NCBI RefSeq assembly: GCF_963662255.1
Contig: NC_085047.1
Span: forward strand, 89,958,259 to 90,022,258
Length of the DNA: 64,000 bases
Reading direction: 5' to 3'
Origin: Cinclus cinclus
Taxonomy: Eukaryota > Chordata > Aves > Passeriformes > Cinclidae
The notes beneath the pieces are model-generated. The model searched no databases and was not told the DNA's origin. It worked only from the letters and a program-made list of their open reading frames with translations. A program made the position numbers and the translations under genes. Shown piece after piece: positions 48,218 to 60,900 of the stretch. Every line of letters starts with the position of its first letter. Within the stretch, counting starts at the first letter, position 1.

Positions 48218-51200
48218 GCAACAATTTACTCTTGACAGCTGCAAGAATCACATTGAGTTCTGAACATTTTTCTGATTAGTTGCTTGCACTTCTGAGAGAA
48301 CAGGAGACAGAAGATTTGTTGGCCCTGCTCTCCATATGTGAGACAGAAGGACACTAAGGAAACAAACCTGTGTCTGCTGTCTGCTCCCTTCCAAATTCTT
48401 CTTACTCTCCAGCACAGCCAGAAATGTAGGATTACTGCCTGTGTAGCTCTGCCTAGCAGAGAATGCAGCTGAACCTCAGAAATCAGGGACAATAATTCTT
48501 TTTGCACAACAAAAAAACAAAGTGTAAGGAAGGGATGAGAAGGAAAGAATATACAGAATTGCTGAAAATTATTAGTACTGGCAGATGCAGAATTTGCCTA
48601 ATCAGAAAGGTAAATGACTGAAATGACTGGGGAAAAGTGGAGTCTGAGCTTGAATGTTAACATTTTTCCAGCTTTGTACAATTGCCACTTTGTGTTTAAG
48701 GAGGGATCAGTCAGGGAAGAACTTGCAGTAGTGATTGTCATGTCTGACAATCAAAAAAAAAGAAAAAGAGCCAAAGAGCTCTCTTAGAAAAATTAAATCT
48801 TGATCCCCATCCTGGCTTTACCTTCCCTCTCAGATCGCTAACCATTGGTTGCAGCTTCTCCAGGCTCAAAAGGGAAAATGCTAAACTATTATTGCTGGAC
48901 AACTCTTCCTCCTCCAGGACATTTATTAAACTAACACTTTTATTATTCAAAATATTTGAACAAGTGGTAGCATGGTTACCTCCCTCTTTCAGAAGTCTGC
49001 TGACGCCAGCCCTAACACAGCAGAACAAAGCAGAGACTTTTGCTCAGCACACCATTTCTCCTCTCCCCTGCTCTCCCTGCACAAAGTGACCCTTGATGAA
49101 GGGTAGGCAGCCTGAGCTTTAGAACAGATTATTTTGTTCAGTTTTGGAATTGAAAGCAAACACTCCTAAGTCTCCTTTGATGCCAGCTGACCTGAATCAA
49201 AGCTTGCAGACCCCTGGCTGATAATGTTTACCAGATGCAGCAGTGAAGAAGGTCTTCCAATCTAGCTTCACTGTTTCTAGGCATCCATACCAAAAATTAA
49301 GTGCATGGGTAGGAGTTGGGCATCTGACTGCTGTGAGGGAAGGCTTGTTGCAGAAGAGAAAAAGCAAAGAGAAAGTTATATGTCTGCATAGCCCAGTACA
49401 TTTGGGTACTTGACTAATAGCTTCCAATAATCCAGATAAGTACAAAAGGTCTGTTACAGGTTCTGCAGGGATGGGGGTTGCTGGCAGCTGGATCTGTACT
49501 AACATTTGGGGGAGCAGGGGGAGTCCTATGTGGCAAACATGTTGGCAAGAAGGCAGAACTGAGGGGAAGGAGCAACAAAAGCAACATTATTTTTGCTGAC
49601 AGAAGCAGAAGAAAATGGAAAGTGTCACCTGAGAGAGACTGGCAGGGCCTGATGGTGCTGGGGACAAAGATACTTCAGTCACCTGCCACAGGGACAGAGA
49701 GATGGTGATCACTACATGTAGAAGAAAAGAGTGATGCAAGGCAGATATTACTTCATAACCTGCAATCATCGTGTCAGAGAGTCCAGTCCTGCCAGTGGCT
49801 CAGTGATGGCAAAGCAAAGGTGCTTTGGTACAGAGGGAGGAATGAGGTGGTCACACAAGAAACTCACAAATGCTCCAACTTCCAGAGGCTCGATCTATTA
49901 TGTGAGAACTCCAGCTGAGCCTGCTGAGAATGGGAGAAGGAGAAGGAAAGGGGGAAAATGTAAGTATTCATATTTCAGAGGCCCAGCTGCTCAAAGCAAA
50001 TCCAAACAAAAGGCACTGTTGTCCACTGCTGGAAATAACAGCAAGCTCAGGGTTTGGGGCAGCAGGAGAGAGTTAAGCATAGCATGACAGGACATGCCCA
50101 CCCTTGTGACAGCTGCTGTGCTGTGTATGCAGCTTTGTATATTATACAGAAAATTATTAAACAAAGGAAGACTCCCTGTGTATCCTTGTATACCATGGGG
50201 TTGTGCCTGTACTCCCAGGACAGGACAGCTTGCCAGCCTGCAGTCACATCAGTTCCCTGGGACTCCTGGGAATGTGCTGGTCACCCTCGGAGATGGACCC
50301 TCCTTTCAGAAACTGCCTTAAAAAGCAGCAGCAGGATGGGAGCAGGGAAAGCAGCCAGAGGAAACCTTGTGCAAAATCTGTGAAACAAAGGCTGATGAAC
50401 ATGGCTTGCATGGGGGAGCAAAGCTTCTCTGGGGCTCGGGGCAGTGGCAGGAGATGTGGCATGGCTGCAAGTCCTGCATATGGAGAGGGAGAACAGGAGA
50501 CAGGGCTAGATCTGAGTCCACAGGAATGCTCTCCCTTCCTGTGTGTGTGTGTGTAATTGCTGATTAACTACCACCCCTGACAGACCATATTAGAGTAGCT
50601 TGACCTGGGCTAAGATCTCTCATCTATCTTTGCTTTTTAAAGAATTGGGGCATAATCACCTCCTGTGGGCAGTGAGCTTCACGCTGCCCTCCTTCACTTG
50701 AGGCTTCACTTCTGAAAAGCCATTATCTTGCTCTCAGCTCCATGAGCTTCCTTAGGTGTGACAGCCAGAAGGCCAAAGATCATGGCATGGGATGCTTGCA
50801 TCTCCTCCAGGGCTGAAGCAGCTGCTGCACAGTATCTGGTCCCTCCATCACCTACCAGACCTGCAGCAGCTGTGTTACAGCTGTGTTACAGCTGCTGGGG
50901 TGCTCCCACACCCCTGTCCTTCATACATTATTGACACACAGGAGCCATAGCCTCTTCTCCATTACTAGTCCCAGACAAGTCCTACAGCCTTCTCCCAAAG
51001 ACATTTTTCCCTCTGTTGTTCTGCTGTGTCTTTGCCTGAGCAAGACCCTGACATATCATGATGCAAGCAATAAATGACATAATTAAAATATATATATGAC
51101 CTATCATATGCTGTTAAACCATTCTTCACAAGGAGCAAGTGGCAGCTCTCCTCAACAGGTCTCATCCCTTGTTGCCCAGGTGCCTGCCTTCTTCAAGCCT

Positions 51201-54200
51201 CACCTCATTTTAGAGCTACTAAAACATCAGTGGGATGTCTGACCCAAAAACCCCACACAAGACTAAATTATTGTTCCTCAGCTCTTTTGATGCATCCTGC
51301 TGCAGCTATTCACATGCAAGATATGAGTCAAAAGATGGAGTAAAATTGACCCTCTGTACAGTCTTGTCCTCCCCTGGGCAGGTGAGACAGAAATTCAGGG
51401 CTCTCCCATGTCCGATCCTGAATCCTGGGATGAGGCCTGCCTGGCCTGCCTGTGTTTTACTGTATTCTCATTCAGTATGTATGTAGTCATACTGGGAATT
51501 TCAGTCTCAAGCCCACTGTTAGCCTGGCCTGGTTCTGCTCTCCCACACCCTCCCAGTCTGTCCAGTATGGTTGTTTTGGTCTTGGACTGGAGGCTGAAGT
51601 GATGTGGTAGGTCTCCCAGACAGGAAACTCTGGCTCAGGGCTGGCAGATGCTGTAGGTTTGGGCAGTGAAGGTGTTGGGGCTGCACCCCCTGGCCCTTTC
51701 TCCATGTCCCAGCAGTGCCAGCAGCACAGTGCCTGCAGCCTTTCCTTCCCTCTTTCCTCCCAAAGCACTGCAGGAATGCCACCCTGGCACAGACCTGCCT
51801 CCTAACCACAGGGGTGCTTAAGATGACACATATTTAAATATTATTTAGCATGTGGTTTGCATGCTGTCTAGTCTTTGCTTGCAAAAGCAGTGTATAGGGA
51901 GAGAACCAACAAAAGACGCTTTTTTTTATAGTCCTGGAAGAGCTACAAACCCAACACCTCCAAAGTAACCCAAGACACTGATGAAAGGAAAAGCCATGTG
52001 TTGGTACCACAGGTGAGTAGCCAGCTATCTGCTTTAACAAGGAGTGTTAAAAGGCCCCCAGTGAGCACACCCTTGCTCAAGTTCTTATCAAACAGAAATT
52101 CAGACTCAGGAGGATTATTCTTTTTTTCCTTGAGATGTTTGCCAGCCATATGGTGGCAGTCTCAAAAATTCATGTCTGAATAATTTATTTTTAATATGTA
52201 AGTACCTTCTTCCTGTCTCTCCTTTATTCAGGTTTCTTTAGTGGGACAAGAACTTTTTTTTTTGCCTTGCTCCCTTGGATTTGTGGAAGTTTTTCCTTGA
52301 AAAGTCTTGCCAGGAGGGGAAGGTGGCCATGCTTGTCCCATCCCATGGTTGGCTCAAGGAAGTGCCACTCTCACCTCATATGCAACACAGGGCTGTTGAC
52401 AAACATTCCTGCTGTGGTGGGGAAGTCCCTCAGAAGCTGTGTTTATGTGAAAGCATACTTTTATTGCAATATATGTGTCGAGCTCCTCCGTTACAGAGTT
52501 CACTGTGGTTTTCTTTCTGCTGCTGTATTCCAGCACTTTCAAATAAATTTCAAAATCACTTCAGTGGCCCTGTTGTTCCATCATCATCTCTTGCAAGCTG
52601 GAAATGAAACCTTTTATCCCATGGAAGGTGATGCACAGATGATGTGTATGCCTGGATGGGTGTGGGTTTAAGTGTGTCTCCTGTTTGGGTGCTTTAAACT
52701 CATGAGCTATGCAAGAAAACCAGCACTACAACTTCCCTCCTCTGGCTCCTGTCACTGGGCTTCACTGGCTTAGTGCTAAAATATCCTCCCAAAGGTAGAC
52801 TGATAGCAGTGGTGGGAAGGTCTTCCATGTCCAGCCTGATGCACTCAGTCTGGGCTATGCAAGTGCCTGAATTACACCCTGCAGCTGGGTTGCTAACTGC
52901 AGGGATTAGGTATGCACTAGCATGTGTGAGCAAGTGGATGTGTCCAACTCTGGGAGAGATTTTAAACAGGCAGCTCTGTCAGTCCTCTCAGTTTCTCTCA
53001 ACATGAGGATTTTCTGCTTTACTGATTTATTTTTGGATATGCAGGCTGCAGAAAAAGGGATTTTGTTAATAGACACATGCAGTCACATTTGTGAAAATAA
53101 CTTTGTGAGTATGGGAGAACATTGTGCTGTTTTACTTAAATCTGCACATGTTTTGCTGACTTAGAAGTTGGTACTGCATTTCAAAGACTAACTCACTAAG
53201 CTTGATTGGTGTCCTTTATCTTTTGATGTTTAAGAAGTTTTTCTTTCCAAAGTCTTCTTTTCTTTCAAGGCACTTCAATGAAAAGTCTTCTTTTTGCCCA
53301 CCTTCAGAACTCCAGAACGTAACATCCTTCAATTCTCCCTGATTTATCTTCTATATTCTCTTGTCTCAAGGCAGATCATAAATTTGCCCTAATTTATGAT
53401 CTGGTACCTTTTTTTCTTTTCTTTTTTTTCCTCCTCATTTTAATTCTGCATTTTTCACCCTTATGAAAATGATGTATCTACTGCAGCATGCTTGTCCAGT
53501 ATACTGTCCTACCATGGCAAAAGGGACAATAAATACATAAACTGGAAGTAGAATCAATTCATTCCTTCCTGATATTTCATCAAGGACCTGGACCTTTTAA
53601 TTTTTCCCTTGAACTACTACTGCTTACATGTTCAAATGCAAAAAAGTGTGTTTAAAAATAAAGTGAAAGGTCAAACTCTGACCTTATTTTCTGTGGGAAC
53701 TGCACTGATATGGTGTTTAAGACCATGTACTGGTCAGAATTCCAGAGTAGAAAGAAGAATCTTTATTATTTTCTTTTGACTTTTTTTTTGGTGCAGCAAT
53801 AGCTACAGGCTAAAAGACCCACTTATGTCTTGTCTGAAGGCTTTAAAACAAACCACGGTTTTTAGTGACAGTTCTGGGTCTTGTGAATCACTTCATTTTT
53901 CTACTTTTCTTCTAGCTTTTTGTCACCAAAGGTTTTTGCAGGAAAAGAGGATTAATATTATTAACTTAAAAGAGGTCATCTGCTCCTGCTTTGTATCTCT
54001 CTCTCCTTAAACCATTATTTTTTGTTTGTGACATCAGATTGTTGCTGTGGTAGCAACTCAAAAATAGTAGAACATGACATCATACAGGAAAATAATAGTG
54101 TATCTGGGGAATTTTTAAAGGGGTCCTCATTTTTACTTTTTGTTTTCCCAAACCCTGATTTTAATCTGTTTGAAAAAATAATTTTGCAGACAATAAGCCA

Positions 54201-54202
54201 CT
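48218..54202. other. Intergenic sequence, no supported gene
   Basis: There are several GC-richer islands (49450-50560, 51360-51800) in which two or three frames of one strand are open together, up to 118 codons. No domain is recognised. It includes a short (TG)n at 50540-50553 and an 11-bp tandem with three CAGCTG sites at 50867-50894. No transposon is recognised. Confidence 0.55.
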
Positions 54203-54230
54203 TACCTACCTACCTACCTACCTACCTACC
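54203..54230 (+). repeat. (TACC)7 microsatellite
   Basis: Seven perfect TACC units. Confidence 0.97.
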
Positions 54231-56261
54231 ATGTCCCTTGCTAACATGTATGGCTATCCAGAGTTTTCCTGTTTCAATATGGGATGTTCAATATTGGCTA
54301 AATATTTAAACTTCTAGGTCAGGGTTTATCACAAAAATACCGCTAGATCCTCAGCCACAGATTCCCTTTCAAAATGCTCCATTGATTGGGACTTCTGCTG
54401 GGATGGGATAAAGCTTAGTTAATTCCATGCTCCTGACGGTCCTTTGTAGGACCCAGGGAATATCCTGTCATTCTGTAGTGCTCAGTTTATCTGAGTAGGG
54501 GGAATAGGGAAGGTTTGGACAAGATGTGATTCTTGGTGTCTCTACTCCTTCTGGAGGTCAGAGACTGGCTACAGCAGGAAGGGAGAATGTGGACTAAAGG
54601 CAAAGCTTCTCCATGTAGGACCAAACAACCAAGCAACCTCATGTGTGGTGGGTCATCTCTGTGGTCCTCAAGCTCAGAACTGAGATGGTCACCAGGTTAG
54701 AAACAAAACAATGAGTTCCCTCCAAAGATATTATCAGGATTTTTTCTGCTTACATGCTTCTTACTCTGGCATTGTCCTAGGCCATTAGGACCCTTATTGC
54801 TACCTCTCTGTGGTCCTTTGGAGTGGCGGTTGCATACTGGATTTCTGCACCAAAGGTCTTGATTTGCTTATGGATTAATGAAGTGTTTTGTGGAAAAACA
54901 AGGAAAGGGTGTGGGTCCTTCCTTTATATGGTTGCCTTTGACTGCCAAAGACTGGCATTCAACAGGCTTCTTCAAATTCTATTACTGATACAAGTAGTTC
55001 AGGCTGAGCTTGCAGGAGAATTTGGATTATTGCCCTGACTATGCTTTACTTGTATTCAGGCCTTTGTTGGGAGCAGGACTCTTGTAATGGGTTCTGAAAG
55101 TCACAAGTGACTCGGGGGAAGGAGCTGAAGGGAGCAGTCTACTGCCTGAAGTCCACAGATGCCAAGGACTTGAAGCCTTTTGACTTTTGCATCCCAAATT
55201 CTTCTGAATTTGATTTTTTAGGGAAAGACTTTCTCATTCCCCATGCATCAATGGAGTCTCTTTGCATATCACAGTCATAAACTTGCCTGAGGCCTCTTGA
55301 CACTTTAATCATAAAGCAGAAATTCAAGAATCAACAGGAAAGGCTTTTGGCAGCCACCACAATCCTTCAGTTACAGTCCTTTCCTTATTTTCTCTGTGAG
55401 CTTGCTGCAGAACTTGGCTGAATTGGCTATGGGATTATTCCTTCATTGCATGCTTCTCTGCTGGGGTTTTTTGAGACCTCGTCACAGTTCTTATCACCCC
55501 TCCATACTCCTACTCCTTTGTTTGCTGTGTCTCTTTCATCATCTTTCATCAGGCAGTCTCTCAGACACTGGACAGGTAGAGGCATCCTCACTCCACAGAC
55601 ATTTAACAAATCTGTATGGCTGCATTACTATTCTGGCCAAAAAGCATTGCCCTGGCATGGGAACTGGAGAGAAAAAAATCAGGGCACATGAGGGGACTGA
55701 GGGAGAGTTACTAAAGCTGCTCTTTCGTGCTTCATCATGGATTCAGATGGCCAAATGGGTCTGAATGCAGCATCAACCATGACAGACCAGAGGTACCTCC
55801 TGCTCTGCACCCTCAGTGCCTCTGAGCATCTCGGTGGCTTTTCTGAAAGGCAAAGCACAGGGGACTGTGGCGCAGTCTTCTCAAGGTAGCCCCATGGAAG
55901 GTCTAGGGGAGATGGGAAGATCCATGCTGATCCCATGGTAGTGAGCCCTGCATGGCTTCTGGAATGACTTACACAGGAGGAAGCCACCTCTGTCTACAAA
56001 GAAAGAGAATCAAACACAAGTCAAAATGTTGCCACAGCAATTTTACAGGCCTGCCTTAGAGATATCTTGATAGAAAAAGCAGGAACTAAAAACACACAGT
56101 ACAATGGAAAATAGATGGTTTAGAAAACATCTAAAAAAAAAATCTAAAACATTGTGCTGCAGAGATAAAGAGATGTCAGTGAATGTGTTTTTAAAATGGC
56201 AGCTTTATCATCATATTTTTTATTTAATAGAAAAGCTGATTGCATTCTCTTTCGTACGAAA
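54231..56261. other. Intergenic sequence, nothing recognised
   Basis: Non-repetitive sequence of mixed composition. Open frames up to 122 codons (55396-55764, +) have no known motif. Confidence 0.6.
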
Positions 56262-57400
56262 AATCATACAATCATAGAATGGTACAGGTTGGAAGGGACA
56301 TTAAAAAATATCTCATTCCAACCTTGGGCAGGGACTCCTTCCTCTAGACCAGGTTGCTCTGGGCACCATCCAACTCATCTTAAACACTTCCAGGAGAGGG
56401 ACAGCCACAGTTTCTCTGGGCAACCTGTTCCAGTGCCTCACCAACCTCACAGGAAAGAACTTCTTCCTAATATCTAATCTAAACATGCTGTCTTTCATTT
56501 GAAGCCATTATCCCTTGTCCTATCAGTACATGCAGTTGTAAGGAGATCCTTTCCACCTCTCCTGTAGGCTCCCTTTAGGTACTGGAAGGCATTTATAAAG
56601 TGGAGCCTCCGTGGAGGCTTCTGTTCTCAAGGCTGAACAACCCCAATCTCAGCCTGTGAACAGGAGAAATGTTCCAGCCCTGTAATAATCTTTGTGGCCC
56701 TTCTCTGCTCTCATGTCAACAGGTCCATGCCTTTCCTGTGTTGGGACCCCAGAAGTGGATGCAGCACTCCAGATGGGATCTCAGCAGAGTGGAGCATGGG
56801 GCAGAATCCCCTCCCTTGCCCTGCTGGTGTTGCTGGTTTTGATACAGCCAGGTCACAGTTGGCTTTCTGGACTGCAAGTGCACATTGACAGCTCATGTCC
56901 AGCTTTTCATGCACCATTACCCCTAAATCCTTCTTCTCAGGGCTGTTCTCAATCCATTCTCTGCCCAGCCTGTATTTGTGCTTGGCTTACCCCAGTCCAG
57001 GTGCACGATCTTGCACTTGGTCTTGTTGAACTTCCTGAGGTTTGCATGGTCCCACCTCTCAGGCCTGTCCAGGTCTCTCTGGATGCCATCCCTTCTCTCC
57101 AGTGTGTTCACCACACCACAGAGCTTGATGTCACCAGAAAACTTAGAGGGTGAACTTGATCCCACTCTTCATGTCAGTGACAGATGTGCCAACAGCACCG
57201 GTCTCAGAATCCACTCCTGAGGAACATTGCTGGTCACTGTTGTCCCCTTGGACACAGAGCCATTGACCACCACTCATGGAGTGTGGCCATCCACTTAATT
57301 TCTTATCCACCCAGTCGTCTATCCATCAAATCCGTGTCTCTCCAGTTTAGAGACGAGGATGTCATGTGGAACATGAACAGAGGTATTTAAGCTGGACACC
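56262..57400 (-). mobile_element. CR1 LINE fragment, longer 3' part, 5'-truncated
   Basis: The left end has AATCATACAATCATAGAAT, the reverse complement of the CR1 terminal octamers, then GGTTGGAAGGGACATTAAAA. The minus-strand frame at 56313-56498 gives the CR1 ORF2 C-terminal signature (RLDIRKKFFPVRLVRHWNRL). The body continues past the end point of the 28.2-kb copy through the segments that CR1 reads in reverse as CAGGTCTCTCTGGATGCCAT, GCTTGATGTCACCAGAAAAC and GAGGAACATTGCTGGTCAC. Homology is clear to about 57370; the 5' boundary may lie anywhere up to about 57540. Frames are broken and the copy is inactive. It is in the same orientation and of a similar subfamily to the copy at 28.2 kb. Confidence 0.93.
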
Positions 57401-57559
57401 CTGATGAAGATGGCTTACTGGCTGAGGTGTCAGGAATTCCTTTGTGCTGCCCTTCAGGTGCTCTCCTGATGACCTGTGATCCTTCTCCAGGCTCTGGGCA
57501 TCTCATGCTGGCCCCAGCATCAAACTGGAAGGGATGAATTGAGGTTCTCCTCCCTGAGA

Positions 57560-57990
57560 AACTTTATTTTAACAAACTTTTAAAACTTAGTTAAGCTCCA
57601 AGTTTAATAAACTCTTTAGTTTAGTGAAAAAGAGGGACTGGTAAATTGTTAGCTGCCTACTTAAAAACAAGGGAGCTGCAAACAGTTATTCGAAAGGCAC
57701 TTGCTTCATCCTGCTCACTAACTTGTAACTCAAGTGGAATAGTTAATTAATTTGAGGCACTCTGAAATGTGCAAATGTGTTTCTCGGCATCTCCTGTAAT
57801 CAATCACTCTACAGGGAGACAATTAATTTATCAAAATTAGGAGTTACTCATAGGGCTGTTTCACAGTTCCTGTACCTGTAGAGAGGAAAACAAAACAATT
57901 AATTAAAGAAAAGGGAGAATTTCTCTAGAGCAATGACTCCCCAGCCAAATAAAATTGAACCACTTGTGATAATGAATTTATTTTGGGCTT
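57560..57990. promoter_or_regulatory. Candidate cis-regulatory element rich in homeodomain sites
   Basis: This AT-rich but non-repetitive block sits just beyond the CR1 fragment. It holds TTAATTAA at 57743-57750, TAATCAATCA at 57797-57806 (the reverse complement, TGATTGATTA, fits a PBX-HOX composite site), AATTAATTTATCA at about 57831-57843 and a further AATTAATTAA near 57897-57906. Such clustering is typical of conserved developmental enhancers, but conservation could not be tested here. Confidence 0.35.
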
Positions 57991-60900
57991 GGTGAGGAAG
58001 GTGGTGATGTCCAAAGGTAAGCAGCTTCCACAGACACCAGTGCCCAGAAGCTGTACGAGTCTCAAACTGCAGTGTTGTTACTAGGTGTCAGCATTTTCTC
58101 CCAAGCCGTTCAGCAACATTTGAACACCAGCTTAATTTTAAACTCATTGGCTCACTGATTAACTGCTGAGGTGCAGCTCCATCAAACACATGGACACAGG
58201 TACATGTGCAGGACATCTGGGCAGCTGTTCCCTCCACCTGTTGGTGTGACCTCCAGGATGTGCTGGAGGTCACAGTCCCCACAGCAGCCCTTGTGGAAGA
58301 CTTGACTTTTTCCTTGGCCCTGGCAGAGGGGGATGCTCTCCCTTAGACCAGGTTTGCTGAGGATAGCCACAAGGCTCTGCTGTTTCACAGGCTCCAGAAG
58401 CTGTTTAGGTGCACATTCGCTTACAAAATTTGAAGTTTTGATGCTTATCTGGAGCTCAGCTCAGTGGAACCCCAAATTTGGGGCTTTTGAGTGTCCTACA
58501 ATGCAAATATTAGATAATAGTTTCTAGAAGTAAGAACAGGAAAATGAACTAACCAAAAAGATTGCCTCAAGCTCTGTTGAGATAAGTGAGGGGGGTTTTT
58601 TTAAGCTATTTGGATTTTGATTTGGTTCTTGAGAAAAATATTTTTTTCCATGCAAGAAACACTAGAAGTATGTTTGTTGTTCCTGCATTAAAGTATGGGA
58701 CTCTTCCACATTTTCTCTGCATAATGAAGAATTATAGACTTATTCCTAATCACTTAGCAGCAAGGAGTGAAGAACAGATCCTACACACTAGGCTTTATCA
58801 GAGAGATAATGAAACCCACATGACATTTCAGGGTGAGCTTTGAAAGCCTTTTCCTTAGATAAGCTATCATCTGCTCTGTAAGCAAAATTGTTGTGACTAT
58901 GGGTTGTCCCCTCCCTCCTGATTTTCATTAACATAATCATTTGCATAAAAAGAAAGATTATTTTTTTCCGGAAAGTCCATATTCTCCTGCTGCTTGTTTC
59001 CCCCATGCCCCCAAAGTTGTCATTCTCTGTTGCCAACTTGATAAATCACTTCCACTAACTCAATTATGGTATCACCAACACAGCTTTATCACTTCAGGTG
59101 ATAAGGAATAAGCAGCAAGCACAGCCACAAAACCTGCAGGAATACAGATTATGTTTCCATGTCATTTGCTCCATTAACAGCTTGTATGGAGTGTTCGAAA
59201 AAAAAAAGAAGGAACAAAAAGAAGACATGATAGAAAGAGATTATATTCTTTACATATCTCAGATGCTTACAGCCGAGGTAATGCATAAATTATGAGCCTC
59301 AGGTAGGGCCTTTGAGAGCAGTGGAAGGACTTTCATCAGCTCTAGTGAATTTCAGATAGAACAATGCATTTGTAGTGAAGCAGAGTACCATTATGTAATA
59401 ACAAAAATTGGAAAGAGAAAAAGAAAAGAAGCAAGTGAGAAGAGAAAAAAGGCTGCAGGCATTTTTGCTGACTTGGATATGAAGGTTCACAGCAGAAGCT
59501 GAAAGAGATCCATATCTAAATGGAAATGAGGAAATCACTACATCTGAATGAGATTTTGCTGATCCAGTTTAATTAATCTGGTAAAACTTCAGATACTTTA
59601 ATAATTTCACTTTAGGAGCTAAATTGCTTCTAAATAAGCTCCTGGGATTTATTTTTGGCATGGAGATCAACAGTATTCTTGTCTTCTACACTACAGGAGT
59701 CTGGAGCAGGATTCTGGCAGGCATCATTATACTCCAAGACACCACCAGAAACAGATTTCAAGAGGAAGAGATCCGTATAGTCAAAAAGACCTGTGCAAAG
59801 AGAAAAACATTAAAGAACTCTGACTACCAAAATTTCATTTAGTACTTAAAGTGCTAAGTGGTATAATCAACTTGTGCTATTAGAAAAAAATGCATTCTGG
59901 GAAAGTTAGGGGATGAAACTACAGTGATAATGACAGGTTACTGAGAAAGAATAATAGAATGGTTAATAGTCACTATCCAAAACATGTTCAAATATTTCTA
60001 AAATAGAGGCACATTCCAGCTTGGAAAATATAAGGAGTACCTGTAAGACAGGAGAATCTGTCCCAGGAAGGCCATGAGAGTGATTATGAATAACCTCCTC
60101 AACACAGCTTCTCAGGGCAATATTGCACAAGAGAAGCATCAAACAGAAGCAGTCGCATTGCTGTTAGTCTGTGCAGCATGCACAAGACCAGTCTGGAGAG
60201 AGATGGCCAGTTATGTGGTCCATGCTGCATGAAAAATGAGGAAATACTGGGAAGAGCTGCAGGAAAACAGTCCAGGTGACCTTTGGCCTGGAGACAGGTA
60301 TGACATGAGGCAGAAAAGTTGTCATTCTCACCTAGGAGAAATCTTAGCAGACTTATGTTCTTGCAGACAGAAAAATCTGTCTGATAAGGGAATGGTGGGG
60401 TGGTATAAAGTTACAGACAAGGGGATAACAAGATCCAGTGGGTAGGAACTTAAGTCAGGTGAGTTCAAATTTAACAAGAACTAAACTCCTACTGCTAAAG
60501 TTAATGGGATGTTGCAGAGCCTGAAGAGGAAAGAATATGAGTCCTCTATCAGTTTGTGATAGCACACGCCCTTTACAACATGCTGCTCTCTTTGGATCAC
60601 CTGCACATTATCCATACAGAGTCACAGAGTGGCGAGCAGGCAGGAGGGACCAAGGCATAGGGGATCAGGTGCAGAGGGAATATTGGGGCAGATTAGATCT
60701 GGTACAGGCACATAATTGTTATTTGCACTGCTGTGGGTGGCTGTATGGATGAAAATGCAGTGCCTCCTTTCTTCACAGAGAGTCTGGGGAATGCTGCAGG
60801 TCCAGAGGCAGTGTCAGCACATCTTGATAAGGTCATTAGTGCAATGAAACTCCCTGCATCCAGGTTTCGTGCAGTTGCCTGTGAGGTTCTGGGGGGGAGG

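Noticed and set aside
56692..57153. 153-codon + strand frame as a gene
   Set aside because: It lies entirely on the antisense strand of the CR1 fragment and matches no protein.
58939..58946. Exact POU octamer ATTTGCAT as an enhancer
   Set aside because: A single 8-mer is expected about twice in this window by chance, and no supporting cluster surrounds it.
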